A stretch of 40,758 nt of DNA from Nitrospirota bacterium (GCA_020027965.1 JAHRHE010000011.1:1-40758); one strand, 5' to 3'; shown: positions 15,217 to 25,138, counted from the stretch's first letter. The notes: a model not told the origin generated them from the sequence alone. Translations and numbers: made by a program.

Positions 15217-17331
15217 ATGATCTCCATGCAGACAAAGATCCGTCCGCTGTTCGATCCCGCGATCGTACGCCACGCCGCGCGGGAATCGTTCAAGAAGCTC
15301 AACCCCCGGCACCAGATTCAGAACCCAGTCATGTTCGTGGTGGCGGTGGGGAGCGTGGTGACCACGGTGCTCTTTGTGCAGGCGCTCCTGGGGACCGGGG
15401 AAGCCCCAGCCGGCTTCATCCTGGCGGTCTCCCTGTGGCTCTGGTTCACGGTACTCTTTGCCAACTTTGCCGAGGCGATGGCCGAGGGGCGAGGCAAGGC
15501 TCAAGCGGAATCTCTTCGAAAGGCCCGGCGCGAGCTCAGCGCCAAGAAGCTCGGTCGCCCGGAGTCCGGCGTCGAATTTGTGAGAATGCCGGGTACGCGA
15601 GGACAGGCCGGCGAGGTCTTTACCATCGTCCCCGCCAGCGTCTTGAAGAAGAGCGATATCATCCTGGTTGAAACCGGCGACTATATCCCGGCTGACGGCG
15701 AAGTGATCGAAGGCGTGGCGTCGGTCGATGAGAGTGCCATCACCGGGGAGAGTGCGCCAGTGATACGGGAGAGCGGGGATCGCAGCGCCGTGACGGGCGG
15801 CACCCGGGTGCTGTCCGACTGGCTGATCGTGCGCATCACCGCCGGCCCGGGCGAGACGTTTCTGGATCGGATGATCGCGATGGTGGAGGGGGCCCAGCGG
15901 CAGAAGACGCCGAATGAGATCGCGCTGAATATTCTGTTAGCGGCCCTGACGATTATCTTTTTGCTGGCGACCGTGACGTTGCTGCCGTTTTCGCTCTACA
16001 GTGTGCACGCGATGGGGCGAGGGACGCCCGTGACGGTGACGGTGCTGGTCACCCTCCTGGTCTGCCTCATTCCGACCACGATCGGAGCGCTGTTGTCGGC
16101 GATCGGGATCGCGGGCATGGATCGCATGGTGCGGGCCAACGTGATCGCGATGTCGGGCAAAGCGGTCGAGGCGGCCGGGGATGTCGACGTGTTGCTGCTT
16201 GATAAGACTGGCACCATCACGCTGGGGAACCGGCAGGCCACGGCGTTCATTCCTGCAGAGGGGGTGGCCGACGGCACGCTGGCCGATGCGGCACAACTCT
16301 CCTCGTTGGCGGATGAGACACCAGAGGGACGCAGCATCGTCGTGCTGGCGAAGGAGCGCTACAACTTGCGAGCCCGTGACATCCACGAACTGGGGGCCAC
16401 CTTCATTCCTTTCACGGCTCAGACACAGATGAGCGGCGTGAACCTGAACGGCCGCGAGATCCGCAAAGGCTCGGCCGACGCGATTGAAACGTCTGTCCGC
16501 CGGTTGGGAGGGCAGGTTCCTCCGACCGTGAAGACGACCGTGGAGCGTATTTGCAAGCAGGGAGGGACCCCCTTGGTGGTCGCCGAGGGCGCGAAAGTGC
16601 TTGGCGTGATTTACCTCAAGGATATTGTCAAGGGAGGGATCAAGGAGCGCTTTGCCGAACTGCGTCGCATGGGCATCAAGACCATCATGATCACGGGTGA
16701 TAATCCGCAAACCGCTGCCACCGTCGCCGCTGAGGCGGGAGTGGACGACTTTCTCGCGCAGGCCACCCCTGAGGCCAAACTCAAGCTCATTCGCGACCTT
16801 CAGACAGGAGGACGTTTGGTCGCCATGACCGGTGACGGGACGAACGACGCCCCGGCACTCGCTCAGGCGGACGTCGCGGTGGCGATGAATACCGGGACCC
16901 AGGCGGCCAAGGAAGCCGGGAACCTCGTTGACCTGGATTCCAACCCCACCAAGCTGCTTGAGATCGTCGAGATCGGCAAACAGTTGTTGATGACTCGTGG
17001 GGCGCTCACCACGTTCAGCATTGCCAATGATGTCGCCAAATATTTCGCGATCATCCCCGCCGCCTTTACCGGCACCTACCCGGTGCTTGACTCGCTCAAT
17101 ATCATGCGGCTCGCCACGCCGGCCAGCGCGGTCCTCTCAGCCGTCATGTTCAACGCGCTCATCATCATCGTCTTGATCCCGCTAGCGCTCCGAGGCATAC
17201 GCTATCGGCCGATCGGTGCCGGCCGGCTGCTTCGGTATCACCTGTTGGTCTACGGACTTGGCGGGATCCTGGTGCCGTTCGTCGGGATCAAGCTGATTGA
17301 TCTCCTGCTGGTGGCGCTGGGGCTGGCCTAA
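15217..17331 (+). CDS. kdpB: Potassium-transporting ATPase, KdpB P-type ATPase subunit
   Basis: KdpB is the ATP-hydrolysing P-type subunit that drives K+ uptake. It is 704 residues, slightly longer than usual. Visible motifs: [10 protein letters not shown] (actuator domain, about 174), [13 protein letters not shown] with the phosphorylated D329, the nucleotide-binding domain with KGS (about 424), and [10 protein letters not shown] and [21 protein letters not shown] of the hinge. TM helices lie at about 35-85, 235-310 and 605-700. The ATG at 15217 has GGAG too close (2 bp). The ATG at 15226 has better spacing and is a good alternative start. It sits between kdpA and kdpC in one operon. Confidence 0.98.
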   Translation: MISMQTKIRPLFDPAIVRHAARESFKKLNPRHQIQNPVMFVVAVGSVVTTVLFVQALLGTGEAPAGFILAVSLWLWFTVLFANFAEAMAEGRGKAQAESLRKARRELSAKKLGRPESGVEFVRMPGTRGQAGEVFTIVPASVLKKSDIILVETGDYIPADGEVIEGVASVDESAITGESAPVIRESGDRSAVTGGTRVLSDWLIVRITAGPGETFLDRMIAMVEGAQRQKTPNEIALNILLAALTIIFLLATVTLLPFSLYSVHAMGRGTPVTVTVLVTLLVCLIPTTIGALLSAIGIAGMDRMVRANVIAMSGKAVEAAGDVDVLLLDKTGTITLGNRQATAFIPAEGVADGTLADAAQLSSLADETPEGRSIVVLAKERYNLRARDIHELGATFIPFTAQTQMSGVNLNGREIRKGSADAIETSVRRLGGQVPPTVKTTVERICKQGGTPLVVAEGAKVLGVIYLKDIVKGGIKERFAELRRMGIKTIMITGDNPQTAATVAAEAGVDDFLAQATPEAKLKLIRDLQTGGRLVAMTGDGTNDAPALAQADVAVAMNTGTQAAKEAGNLVDLDSNPTKLLEIVEIGKQLLMTRGALTTFSIANDVAKYFAIIPAAFTGTYPVLDSLNIMRLATPASAVLSAVMFNALIIIVLIPLALRGIRYRPIGAGRLLRYHLLVYGLGGILVPFVGIKLIDLLLVALGLA

Positions 17332-17336
17332 GGACT

Positions 17337-17915
17337 ATGGGCATGAACGATCATCTTCGACCGGCGGTCATGGCCCTGTTGAGCCTGACCCTCCTCACCG
17401 GCCTCGTCTATCCCTTGGCGGTGACGGGACTGGCGCAGATCCTGTTTCCTCACCAGGCGAATGGCAGTGTGATCGTCCGGAACGGGAAGATAATCGGGTC
17501 GTCGTTGATCGGGCAGCCTTTCGATGCCGCACAGTACTTCTGGGGTCGCCCATCGGCAACGGCGCCCTTTCCTTACAACTCCGCGGCGTCATCCGGCTCG
17601 AATGTCGGTCCCACCAACGAAGCACTGATCAAGGCCGTGCAGGCAAGGATCGCCGCCCTGAAGGCTGCCGATCCCGGCCACGTCCGACCCATCCCGGTGG
17701 ATCTGGTGACCGCGTCCGGCAGCGGGTTGGATCCACACATCTGCCCGGCCGCCGCCGAGTACCAGGTGCACCGGGTCGCACGGGCCCGTGCATTGGATGA
17801 GGCAACTGTCCGGCAGGTCGTCGCCCAGCACACGCACGGGCGTCAGTTTGGGATCCTGGGTGAACCCCGTGTCAACGTCTTGGAGTTGAATCTGGCGCTG
17901 GATGCCATGCACTAG
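17337..17915 (+). CDS. kdpC: Potassium-transporting ATPase, KdpC subunit
   Basis: KdpC is a single-TM subunit with a periplasmic domain that assists KdpB and is required for pump assembly. It has 192 residues, the family norm. There is one TM helix (about 10-34), then the signature GSxLIGQPF followed by [24 protein letters not shown] and GSGLDPHI, and at the C-terminus [24 protein letters not shown]. The ATG at 17337 follows the kdpB stop by 5 bp with AGGA just upstream, indicating coupling. Confidence 0.98.
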   Translation: MGMNDHLRPAVMALLSLTLLTGLVYPLAVTGLAQILFPHQANGSVIVRNGKIIGSSLIGQPFDAAQYFWGRPSATAPFPYNSAASSGSNVGPTNEALIKAVQARIAALKAADPGHVRPIPVDLVTASGSGLDPHICPAAAEYQVHRVARARALDEATVRQVVAQHTHGRQFGILGEPRVNVLELNLALDAMH

Positions 17916-18084
17916 GATCACCATCTCTCCCCTGCGTTCGCCACGGGCTTCTGCCTTTCCGGACCTCAACGAGCACAAGGCCTCATTGACGCTTGGTTAT
18001 GCCTCTTCTACAATCCCAACTGGCGTGCGCCTCGCGCGAACCGTACTCGTCAATGACGGCATCCGGCATTCTCCTAGGAACCCC

Positions 18085-20790
18085 ATGGAAGACCAACGGC
18101 CCGACCCAGATGCGCTGCTGAGACGAGTCAAGGAAGAGGAGTCTCGGCAGGCGCGTGGCAAGCTCAAGATCTTCTTCGGCGCGACGGCCGGCGTGGGGAA
18201 AACCTACGCCATGTTGGAAGCTGCCCACGAACAGCAAGCTGATGGGGTGGACGTCGTCGTGGGCTGGGTGGAGACCCATGGGCGGGCGGAGACCGAGGCC
18301 CTGTTACAGGGGTTAGAGATCTTGCCCGCCCGCACGGTCGACTACCGAGGCACCACGCTGCGTGAGTTTGATCTGGATGCGGCCCTGGCCCGACGGCCGC
18401 ACTTGATCCTCATGGATGAGCTCGCCCACACCAATGCCCCTGGGTTGCGCCATGCCAAACGGTGGCAGGACGTCCAGGAACTGTTAGGCGCGGGCATCAA
18501 TGTCTACACGACGATCAATGTGCAGCATCTGGAGAGTCTCAATGACGTCGTCGCCCAGATCACCGGGATCGTGATGCGGGAGACCGTGCCGGATTCGGTA
18601 TTGGAACAGGCTGACGATGTCGAGCTGGTCGACCTGCCGCCCGACGATCTGCTGCAACGTCTCAAGGACGGCAAGATCTACCTGCCTGAGCAGGCGAAGC
18701 AGGCCATCCAGAACTTTTTCCGCAAGGGCAACTTAATCGCGTTGCGCGAGATGGCCTTGCGTCGGACGGCCGACCGAGTAGACGAGCAGATGCAGGTGTA
18801 TCGCCGCGACCATGCCGTGGCCCGGACATGGCCGGCGGCGGAATGCATCATGGTCTGCGTCAATCTGAAGCCACGCGGGGCTCGGCTCGTTCGCGCGGCC
18901 CGGCGCATGGCGGCGGGTCTGCACGCGAAGTGGATCGCGGTCTACGTGCAGACGTCCAGACACCTCCGCCTCCCCGAGGCCGAACGCGAGCGAGTCAGCC
19001 AGACTCTTCGGTTGGCCGAGCAGTTGGGAGCCGAAACGGTGACCCTGAGCGGGGACAACGTGAGCCAGGAGCTGCTGAACTATGCGCGCGTCCGCAACGT
19101 CACGAAGATCATTGCGGGCAAGCCGCTCCGGGCCCGGTGGAAAGAGTGGGTCTTCGGATCGGTCGTCGCCGACCTTGTCCGGAACAGCGGAGAGATCGAT
19201 ATCTACGTCATCACCGGTGAGGCGGGCGAGGGCCGACCGCTGGCGTCCGGGGTGTTGCGACGAACCAGCACCTGGTGGGCCTATGGGCAAGGGGCACTCA
19301 CGGTCGCCGGCTGCTCCCTGGTGGCTTGGCTCATGTTCCCCTTTTTCGGGGCGGCCAACCTCATCATGGTCTACCTGCTGGGCGTGACGGTTGTGGCGAC
19401 CCGGTATGGACGAGGCCCGTCCGTCGTGGCCTCCGTCCTCAGCGTGGCCGCTTTCGACTTCTTCTTCATTCCGCCCTATTTCTCCTTCGCCGTCTCCGAC
19501 GTGCAATACCTCCTGACCTTCGCGGTCATGCTGCTCGTCGCGCTGGTGATCAGCGGGCTCACCGTCCGGATCCGGCAGCAGGCGGAAGCGGCCCGACAGC
19601 GTGAGCGGCGAGCCTCCGTCCTGTACGCGATGAGCCGCGACCTGGCGACGCACCGTCTGTTGGCCAACCTCACGCGGGAGGCGACCCGCCACCTCCGTGA
19701 CGTCTTCGAGAGTCAGGTTGCGGTCCTCTTGCCCGACCCGGGCGGCCGCTTGATTCTGCAGCCCGGCGAGCAGGTGTCCTTCACATTCGATCACCGTGAC
19801 CAAGGCGTGGCTCAGTGGGCCTTCGATCACAACCAAATGGCCGGATTGGGCACCGAGACCTTACCCGGAGCGGGGGCACTCTACCTGCCGTTGGTCGGAC
19901 TCCAGGGGCCCGTCGGGGTGCTGGCCGTCCGTCCCGCCCAGCCGCAACGATTGCTGGCTCCCGAGCAGATGCATCTGCTCGAGACCTTCGCCAATCAGAT
20001 TGCGCTGGTGATCGAGCGCGCCCGTCTCGCGGAGGAGGCCCAGCGGGCGCAGGTCCAGGCCGAGACCGAACGGATGCGCAACGCGCTCCTCAGCGCGGTC
20101 TCGCATGACCTGCGCACCCCGCTCACGGCCATCACGGGCGCGGCGAGCAGCCTGCTGGATCACCCGGATGCGCTTCCTCCCGCGTCACGCCAGGAGTTGC
20201 TTCAGGCAATTTACGAGGAGGCAAATCGGTTGGACCGGCTGGTCAAGAACCTGCTGGACATCACCAGGCTGGAGGCCGGGGCTGTGCACCTTCACAAGGA
20301 ATGGCATCCGCTGGATGAGGTCGTGGGAGCCGCCCTGACCCGGGTGGAAGGGCGGTTGCGCGGTCACCCGGTCCGGACACAGTTTCCCCCACATCTGCCG
20401 ATGGTTCCGCTGGATGGTGTCTTGATTCAGCAAGTGGTCATCAACCTCCTTGAGAATGCCTTGAAATATACCCCACCGGACACCCCGATTGATCTCTCCG
20501 CCTCGGCGACCGCGGACGCGATCGTATTCGAAATCGCCGATCGAGGCCCCGGGCTCCCGCCCGGTGACGAGCAGCGGATCTTCGACAAGTTCTACCGGGC
20601 CGGCCCGGCGCGAGAGGGAGGCGTGGGACTCGGGCTCACCATCTGTCGCGGAATCGTCGAGGCGCACGGGGGCCGCATCTGGGCGGAGGACCGACCGGGC
20701 GGAGGCGCGGTGTTCCGCTTCACCCTCCCGCTCGAGGGGAGCCAGCCCAGCATCGAACCGGAGCAGGCTGAGCCCCAAACGGCCGTATGA
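18085..20790 (+). CDS. kdpD: Osmosensitive K+ channel sensor histidine kinase KdpD
   Basis: KdpD is the membrane sensor kinase that responds to low K+ and phosphorylates KdpE. The protein is 901 residues with the ATG at 18085. The N-terminal KdpD domain has a Walker A GATAGVGKT (32-40) and LMDELAHTNAPG. A USP-like domain (about 250-370), four TM helices (about 400-500) and a GAF domain (about 530-650) follow. The C-terminal kinase part shows SHDLRTPL with H674, then the N box NLLENALKYTPP and the GVGLGLTI box. The frame extends back to 17902, overlapping kdpC, but those residues are not KdpD-like. A 169-bp gap after kdpC could hold an internal promoter. Confidence 0.97.
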   Translation: MEDQRPDPDALLRRVKEEESRQARGKLKIFFGATAGVGKTYAMLEAAHEQQADGVDVVVGWVETHGRAETEALLQGLEILPARTVDYRGTTLREFDLDAALARRPHLILMDELAHTNAPGLRHAKRWQDVQELLGAGINVYTTINVQHLESLNDVVAQITGIVMRETVPDSVLEQADDVELVDLPPDDLLQRLKDGKIYLPEQAKQAIQNFFRKGNLIALREMALRRTADRVDEQMQVYRRDHAVARTWPAAECIMVCVNLKPRGARLVRAARRMAAGLHAKWIAVYVQTSRHLRLPEAERERVSQTLRLAEQLGAETVTLSGDNVSQELLNYARVRNVTKIIAGKPLRARWKEWVFGSVVADLVRNSGEIDIYVITGEAGEGRPLASGVLRRTSTWWAYGQGALTVAGCSLVAWLMFPFFGAANLIMVYLLGVTVVATRYGRGPSVVASVLSVAAFDFFFIPPYFSFAVSDVQYLLTFAVMLLVALVISGLTVRIRQQAEAARQRERRASVLYAMSRDLATHRLLANLTREATRHLRDVFESQVAVLLPDPGGRLILQPGEQVSFTFDHRDQGVAQWAFDHNQMAGLGTETLPGAGALYLPLVGLQGPVGVLAVRPAQPQRLLAPEQMHLLETFANQIALVIERARLAEEAQRAQVQAETERMRNALLSAVSHDLRTPLTAITGAASSLLDHPDALPPASRQELLQAIYEEANRLDRLVKNLLDITRLEAGAVHLHKEWHPLDEVVGAALTRVEGRLRGHPVRTQFPPHLPMVPLDGVLIQQVVINLLENALKYTPPDTPIDLSASATADAIVFEIADRGPGLPPGDEQRIFDKFYRAGPAREGGVGLGLTICRGIVEAHGGRIWAEDRPGGGAVFRFTLPLEGSQPSIEPEQAEPQTAV

Positions 20791-20816
20791 GGCCGGCCAT
20801 TGCCAGGGAATCCGCC

Positions 20817-21515
20817 ATGGCTCACCACGACACGACCGTCCTGCTGATCGAGGACGAACCCGAGATCCGGCGTTTTCTGAGGACCACGCTGCCGCAACAG
20901 GGCTATCAACTGTTTGAAGCGGTCACGGGGCAGGATGGCCTGGCGCAAGCGGCAGCCCGGAACCCGGACATTATTCTGCTGGATCTGGGACTGCCTGACC
21001 TGGACGGGCAGGAGATCATCCGACGGGTGCGCGAGTGGGGCGCGATGCCGATCATCGTGCTGACGGCCAGGGACCAGGAACAGGTCAAGATCGAGGCGCT
21101 GGATCTGGGCGCCGATGATTATGTGACCAAGCCGTTCGGGGTCAACGAGCTACTGGCGCGGATGCGCGTGGCGCTTCGGCACTCGACTCGCGCATCCACG
21201 GAGACCGGCGAGTCCGTCTTTACTCTCGGTGATCTCCGCGTGGATCTCCTGCGGCGGCAGGTGTTCCTGTCCGAGAAGGAAATTCATTTGACGCAGATCG
21301 AGTACAAATTGCTCACCACGCTCGTCCGGTACTCAGGGAAAGTGCTGACCCACCGCCAGTTGCTGAAAGAAGTCTGGGGTCCGCTGCACGTGGAAGAGTC
21401 CCATTATTTGCGGGTGTATATGCGCCAACTCCGCAATAAGTTGGAACACAACCCGGCCCATCCACGGTATCTCGTCACGGAGCTGGGCGTCGGCTATCGT
21501 CTGCGTACCGAGTAG
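20817..21515 (+). CDS. kdpE: Response regulator KdpE
   Basis: KdpE is an OmpR/PhoB-type response regulator that activates kdp transcription. With the ATG at 20817 the protein is 232 residues. It has a receiver domain with acidic pocket E12-D13, phospho-acceptor D56 (LLDLGLPDLDG) and a conserved Lys in DYVTKPFGVNELLAR. A winged-helix DNA-binding domain follows (about 130-230, LTQIEYKLLTTLVRYSGKVLTHRQLL and VGYRLR). An in-frame ATG at 20787 overlaps the kdpD stop (ATGA) and would add 10 residues; the inner ATG has CAGGGAA upstream. It ends 13 bp from the convergent porin gene. Confidence 0.97.
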   Translation: MAHHDTTVLLIEDEPEIRRFLRTTLPQQGYQLFEAVTGQDGLAQAAARNPDIILLDLGLPDLDGQEIIRRVREWGAMPIIVLTARDQEQVKIEALDLGADDYVTKPFGVNELLARMRVALRHSTRASTETGESVFTLGDLRVDLLRRQVFLSEKEIHLTQIEYKLLTTLVRYSGKVLTHRQLLKEVWGPLHVEESHYLRVYMRQLRNKLEHNPAHPRYLVTELGVGYRLRTE

Positions 21516-21528
21516 CCGGGGACGGCGA

Positions 21529-22731
21529 TCATGGCGAATCAAAGGTCCACAAGAGCCCGAAGATCAACAGGTGCTGGCCGGACGTCAGCCCGATGACGCC
21601 GGGACTGGTCTCGCCCCCCTTGAAAAATCCACCCTGCTTGCCCGTGGATTCATCGAACCGGTACTCCACTCGAAGCGTGGTGTTCGTCCATCCATAGGGA
21701 GCTTTGTACTCCACGGTGTTGGTGATGGCTTTGACGAACTGCTGGAACCCGGTCCACCGTCCGTCCCGGTCCCAATAGAACTCCGGGCGCATCGCGACGC
21801 TCCACGGCCCGGCAATGTGCCAGCGGGTAAACAGCGCCCCTGCCATCACGAACGTCCTGGGGCTGCCCGGTTGCCCGGCGATGTTCTCCGTGCCAAAGTC
21901 ATAGGACAGCGCGACGGTGACATCGTCGCCTTTCCATTCGGCGATGTAGTTGGAGTAGAGCCGCCAGAACTTTATCGACGTGTCGGCTTGGGCTGGGCCG
22001 TAATAGAGGGTTTCCGTCAGCGTGACCCGCGGCGTCGGCTTCCATGACAACTGCCCCCCGTAACTGGGCTGGTTATTGGGGTGGGCCAAGTGGTAATAGG
22101 CATTGATGACGTAGGCCGTGGCAGTCAGCTCATCGGTCAGCGGGTAGCGGGCGTTCACGCCGAACATCATGTAGGGGGTGTTGTCCGCCATCCAGGATCG
22201 GGTGTAGTTGAAGTTATCCTTCGCGTAGAGGGATTCGTAGCCGATCAGGCTGTTGAACAGGCCCGCGGTGACCGTCAGATCCTTCCCGCCCGCCGGGGCC
22301 ACGTAGGAGACATTGGCGCGGGAGAAATTCCGGAGTGTGTCAGCCCCCCCTACTTCGGGCTCTCCCTGGAGGAAGGCAAAGTTATTTGTGTCGTAGCCAC
22401 CTTGGACGCCGAACTCCATTCCCCATCGGGATTCATTCGTGGCATCTTTTCGCACGTAGGCCAGCGCCATATTCGGAGCCAGCTCGTTCGTCCGGTAGGC
22501 GGTGGTCCGACTGCGCCACAAGTGATTCGAAGGGAAGTTGAAGTTGACGTCGTAGCTCAGGTCCAGGTAGGCCCCGTAGTGCCAGAGCGGGGCCTCGGTT
22601 TTGGCGTCCTCCGAACGGGAGTGAGGAGGCTCGCTCGACGTGCCACCGATCGGCTCCTGTGCCGCGACCGATGTGGCGGTCACCCAGACCAGCAGTGAGA
22701 CTGCCAGGCACGTCCAGGCTATTCTGGTCAT
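21529..22731 (-). CDS. Outer-membrane beta-barrel porin (BBP2/OmpL-like)
   Basis: A 400-residue exported protein with a Sec signal (about 1-25, ending SVAAQEP). The mature part is rich in alternating aromatic and polar strands (LWHYGAYLDLSYDVNF, TRSWMADNTPYMMFGVNARY, VTLTETLYYGP, VTVALSYDFG) and ends in an aromatic-containing strand (LLIFGLLWTFDSP). This is typical of the putative beta-barrel porin-2 family. It probably forms an outer-membrane channel. It converges with kdpE, and T-rich sites like those upstream of kdp lie upstream of it, so a role in ion entry during K+ limitation is a reasonable inference. The substrate is unproven. Confidence 0.85.
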   Translation of the reverse strand: MTRIAWTCLAVSLLVWVTATSVAAQEPIGGTSSEPPHSRSEDAKTEAPLWHYGAYLDLSYDVNFNFPSNHLWRSRTTAYRTNELAPNMALAYVRKDATNESRWGMEFGVQGGYDTNNFAFLQGEPEVGGADTLRNFSRANVSYVAPAGGKDLTVTAGLFNSLIGYESLYAKDNFNYTRSWMADNTPYMMFGVNARYPLTDELTATAYVINAYYHLAHPNNQPSYGGQLSWKPTPRVTLTETLYYGPAQADTSIKFWRLYSNYIAEWKGDDVTVALSYDFGTENIAGQPGSPRTFVMAGALFTRWHIAGPWSVAMRPEFYWDRDGRWTGFQQFVKAITNTVEYKAPYGWTNTTLRVEYRFDESTGKQGGFFKGGETSPGVIGLTSGQHLLIFGLLWTFDSP

Positions 22732-22959
22732 GACGCCTTCGCCCTCTTTCTTGACTGATCGTCGCGCACCAACTATTTCAAAACCGGGAGCCCCTGGTCA
22801 GGCGGCCGTTCGACGCTGCTCGGCCCTTCGTACGAGGCTGGTCAAAGCCGGTCGACACTCCCTGATGAGGGGATGGATGTGTGGTTTTCTCGTCCGCGTT
22901 GTGCCTCCCAAGCCTCAGTCTGTGTAGGCCTCTCACTCTACATGAATGGACGTAAGGGG

Positions 22960-23004
22960 GGTGTAAAAACAGCCCGGTGAGGTGTCAAGGACGTATAAAA
23001 ACAG
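22960..23004 (-). promoter_or_regulatory. Candidate KdpE half-sites and promoter of the porin
   Basis: On the minus strand ctgtttttatac (23004-22993) is followed 32 bp later by ctgtttttacac (22972-22961), three helical turns apart, both pointing toward the porin. Between them is TTGACA (22988-22983), with a poor -10 (TACACC, 22965-22960) at 17 bp. A strong -35 with a poor -10 is plausible for a regulated promoter. The same ordered pair of motifs occurs upstream of kdp. Confidence 0.4.
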
Positions 23005-23217
23005 TGTGGCGGTATCGGAGACGGCCAAGAGGCGGGTTCTTCAAGAACCCACACTGCTTACCAGGGAAGCCAGTTCTCACTCCAGGCCGGCACCTCCTCT
23101 TTCTGGGACTCATTCATCAACCGTTGTCATCTTGACGTCGCGGAGCGGCGAGATTGGAGAAGGACCTCTCAAGGTAGAACCACGTAGTCATGGGAATTGA
23201 GCCCCTTTTCACGCGTT

Positions 23218-23246
23218 TGACTCCAATTGACCCATCTGGTAAAATC
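23218..23246 (+). promoter_or_regulatory. Sigma-70 promoter of tRNA-Glu
   Basis: TTGACT (23218-23223), a 17-bp spacer, and TAAAAT (23241-23246) lie about 65 bp before the tRNA-Glu 5' end. Five of six bases match in each box, which is strong for this window. Confidence 0.6.
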
Positions 23247-23310
23247 CACCGGCTTGACGGCGCGCGCAATGGTTCAGCGGCGCCTTCCAATTCATCAGAG
23301 CATCTGGCTC

Positions 23311-23388
23311 GTCCCCATCGTCTAGTCTGGCCTAGGACGCTGGCCTTTCAAGCCGGCAACACGGGTTCAAATCCCGTTGGGGACACCA
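23311..23388 (+). tRNA. tRNA-Glu (UUC), CCA encoded
   Basis: The acceptor stem GTCCCCA (23311-23317) pairs with TGGGGAC ending at 23384, with discriminator A and encoded CCA at 23386-23388. The anticodon stem CTGGC/GCCGG encloses loop CTTTCAA, giving anticodon UUC. The T arm is ACGGG-TTCAAAT-CCCGT. No 3' duplicate was noticed nearby. Confidence 0.97.
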
Positions 23389-23588
23389 ATGCTGACGCCC
23401 CACCGCTCACTCTCCCGATGGTGAAGGCCTGGCGACTCAGGCGCGGGAGTGGGGGCACGCTCCTTCGCTCAGGGCGTTGTTCACGTGTCCCTCTTCGAGG
23501 GAGACTTCCTCCCCCCCTCGAGGAATTACAACAGCATTCAGGACCATCTCAGGCTGAGCCAGCAACCAATGGAGGTCGGGGTGGAGCA

Positions 23589-24455
23589 ATGAGTCGGATG
23601 GGAGTCCTTGGGCGGGCTGGCGGATTGATCCTGGCCGCCCTGCTTCTCATGGGAGCCGAGCCGCCGGCGGAGGGACCCGGGAAACCGGGAGAGGCGGCGT
23701 CCCCTGCGGCGCCGGCAGGAAAGGACGGCGCCCCGATGGTCCCGATCCCCGAAGGCGCGTTCATCATGGGCAGCAATGAGGGATTCGGAAACGAACGACC
23801 GGAACACAAAGTCTGGTTGGATGCCTATCTCATCGACCAGTTCGAGGTCACGATCAAACTGTACGGCCAGTTCTTGAAAGAGACAGGACATCGGGCCCCG
23901 CCACTGTGGGATGAGGAAGCGGTGACCACCGCCGGGGATCGACCCGCGGTGGGTCTCGGCTGGTTGGATGCCGAAGCGTATTGCAAGTGGGCGGGGAAGC
24001 GACTGCCCACTGAGGCGGAGTGGGAGAAGGGGGCCCGCGGAACAGATGGCCGACGCTATCCGTGGGGCCATATGCAACCCTTCGTCGATATCGCAAACTA
24101 CAACCGGGGGGTGTGGGTCAGTTATCCGATTACCCTCGTCCCGGTGACTAGTGGAGTGGCGGGGATGAGCATCCGGCACGGGCTGAAGGAGGGAGGGAGG
24201 AGCCCCTACGGGCTGTATCATATGGCCGGCAATGCGGCGGAGTGGGTGGCCGACTGGTACGACAGGGAATACTATCCAAAGGCCCCCGATCGGAACCCCA
24301 AGGGCCCCGAGAAAGGGGAGAATCGTGTGATTCGGGGAGGCTCATGGAGCGATCTTCCAGTCGGCCTCCGTGCCACGGCCCGGTTGTCCGCCGAGCCGGA
24401 CTTCCGCGAGCTCACGTTGGGCGTCCGGTGTGCGATGACTCCCGCAAAGAAATGA
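23589..24455 (+). CDS. Exported SUMF1/FGE-fold protein lacking catalytic cysteines
   Basis: A 288-residue protein with a hydrophobic N-terminal signal or anchor (about 8-22) and a Pro/Ala/Gly-rich linker (about 24-50). A formylglycine-generating-enzyme fold follows (about 53-285): MVPIPEGAFIMGSNEG, YLIDQFEVT, GLGWLDAEAYCKWAGKRLPTEAEWEKGARG, YHMAGNAAEWVADWY and RVIRGGSW...LGVRCA. True FGEs convert a sulfatase Cys to formylglycine using two Cys in the segment after RGGS. Here that segment reads GGSWSDLPVGLRATAR without Cys, so that reaction is unlikely and no sulfatase is nearby. The frame extends back through the tRNA to 23190, which is not credible; the ATG at 23589 has a GGGGTGGAG site. Its role is unknown. 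Confidence 0.85.
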   Translation: MSRMGVLGRAGGLILAALLLMGAEPPAEGPGKPGEAASPAAPAGKDGAPMVPIPEGAFIMGSNEGFGNERPEHKVWLDAYLIDQFEVTIKLYGQFLKETGHRAPPLWDEEAVTTAGDRPAVGLGWLDAEAYCKWAGKRLPTEAEWEKGARGTDGRRYPWGHMQPFVDIANYNRGVWVSYPITLVPVTSGVAGMSIRHGLKEGGRSPYGLYHMAGNAAEWVADWYDREYYPKAPDRNPKGPEKGENRVIRGGSWSDLPVGLRATARLSAEPDFRELTLGVRCAMTPAKK

Positions 24456-24461
24456 TGAGCG

Positions 24462-25067
24462 ATGACTCATGCATCGATGACCGGGAGCCCCAGAATGGCC
24501 AGCAACGGAGTCTGGGGCGGAGAGACAGAGGGGACCTTGCAGGTAGGTGATACGGCTCCCGACTTCTCCCTCCCAGGCGTGGACGGGCAGACCTACAGCC
24601 TGAAGGGCTTTTCGCAGAAGACGGTCCTCGTGGTCGTGTTCTCCTGCAATCATTGCCCCTATGTGCAAGCCTATGAGGACCGGCTGGTGGCGATCCAGCG
24701 GGACTATCGGGACCGGGGCGTGCAACTGCTGGCCATCAATTCGAATGACGACAGGAGTTATCCTGAGGACAACTTTGACAATATGATCGCGCGCGCGAAG
24801 GCCAAGGGATTCAACTTCCCGTATCTCCGGGATGGTTCCCAGCAGGTGGCTCATGCCTATGGCGCCACGCATACCCCGCAGCTCTTCGTCTTCGACGCGC
24901 ACCGACGGCTCCGGTATACGGGGAAGATCGACGACAACTGGCAGCGGCCCGAGGCGGTGAGGCGTCGGTATCTGCAGGAAGCCTTGGACGAATTACTGAA
25001 AGGACGGGAGCCGGCTGAGCCCACGACGCATGCGATCGGCTGCACGATCAAGTGGGCAGACAAGTAG
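24462..25067 (+). CDS. Thioredoxin-fold (redoxin) protein
   Basis: A 201-residue AhpC/TSA-TlpA-like protein. The VGDTAPDFSLPGVDGQ strand-turn (about 28-43) leads to a redox-active CNHC at 62-65 (VVVFSCNHCPYVQAYEDRL) and a cis-Pro region HTPQLFVFD. A further Cys (C194, IGCTIKW) near the C-terminus is a hallmark of this thioredoxin subgroup. There is no signal peptide, so a cytoplasmic location is likely. The ATG at 24462 is 6 bp after the preceding gene's stop, so the two are probably co-transcribed. ATGs at codons 6 and 12 are alternatives. The partner substrate is unknown. Confidence 0.85.
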   Translation: MTHASMTGSPRMASNGVWGGETEGTLQVGDTAPDFSLPGVDGQTYSLKGFSQKTVLVVVFSCNHCPYVQAYEDRLVAIQRDYRDRGVQLLAINSNDDRSYPEDNFDNMIARAKAKGFNFPYLRDGSQQVAHAYGATHTPQLFVFDAHRRLRYTGKIDDNWQRPEAVRRRYLQEALDELLKGREPAEPTTHAIGCTIKWADK

Positions 25068-25138
25068 GGCGAGGGAAAGGGGAACCGTCACAGGGCACCA
25101 GTAGGCAGCGTCACTGCTTATCATGAGGAGAACCAGCG

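Larger units (their letters stand above)
22732..23310. other. Gene-free region between porin and tRNA-Glu
   Basis: No gene is supported in these 579 bp. The left part holds the porin control region, with candidate KdpE half-sites at 22961-22972 and 22993-23004. The right part holds the tRNA-Glu promoter at 23218-23246. The open frames running through it (to 22927, 23200 and the extended frame into 23589) show no conserved features. Confidence 0.5.

Noticed and set aside
17902-18084. N-terminal extension of KdpD
   Set aside because: It overlaps the kdpC end and has no similarity to KdpD; the conserved region begins shortly after the ATG at 18085.
23190-23588. N-terminal extension of the FGE-fold gene through tRNA-Glu
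   Set aside because: The extension would translate the tRNA; the ATG at 23589 has a ribosome-binding site and a signal peptide.
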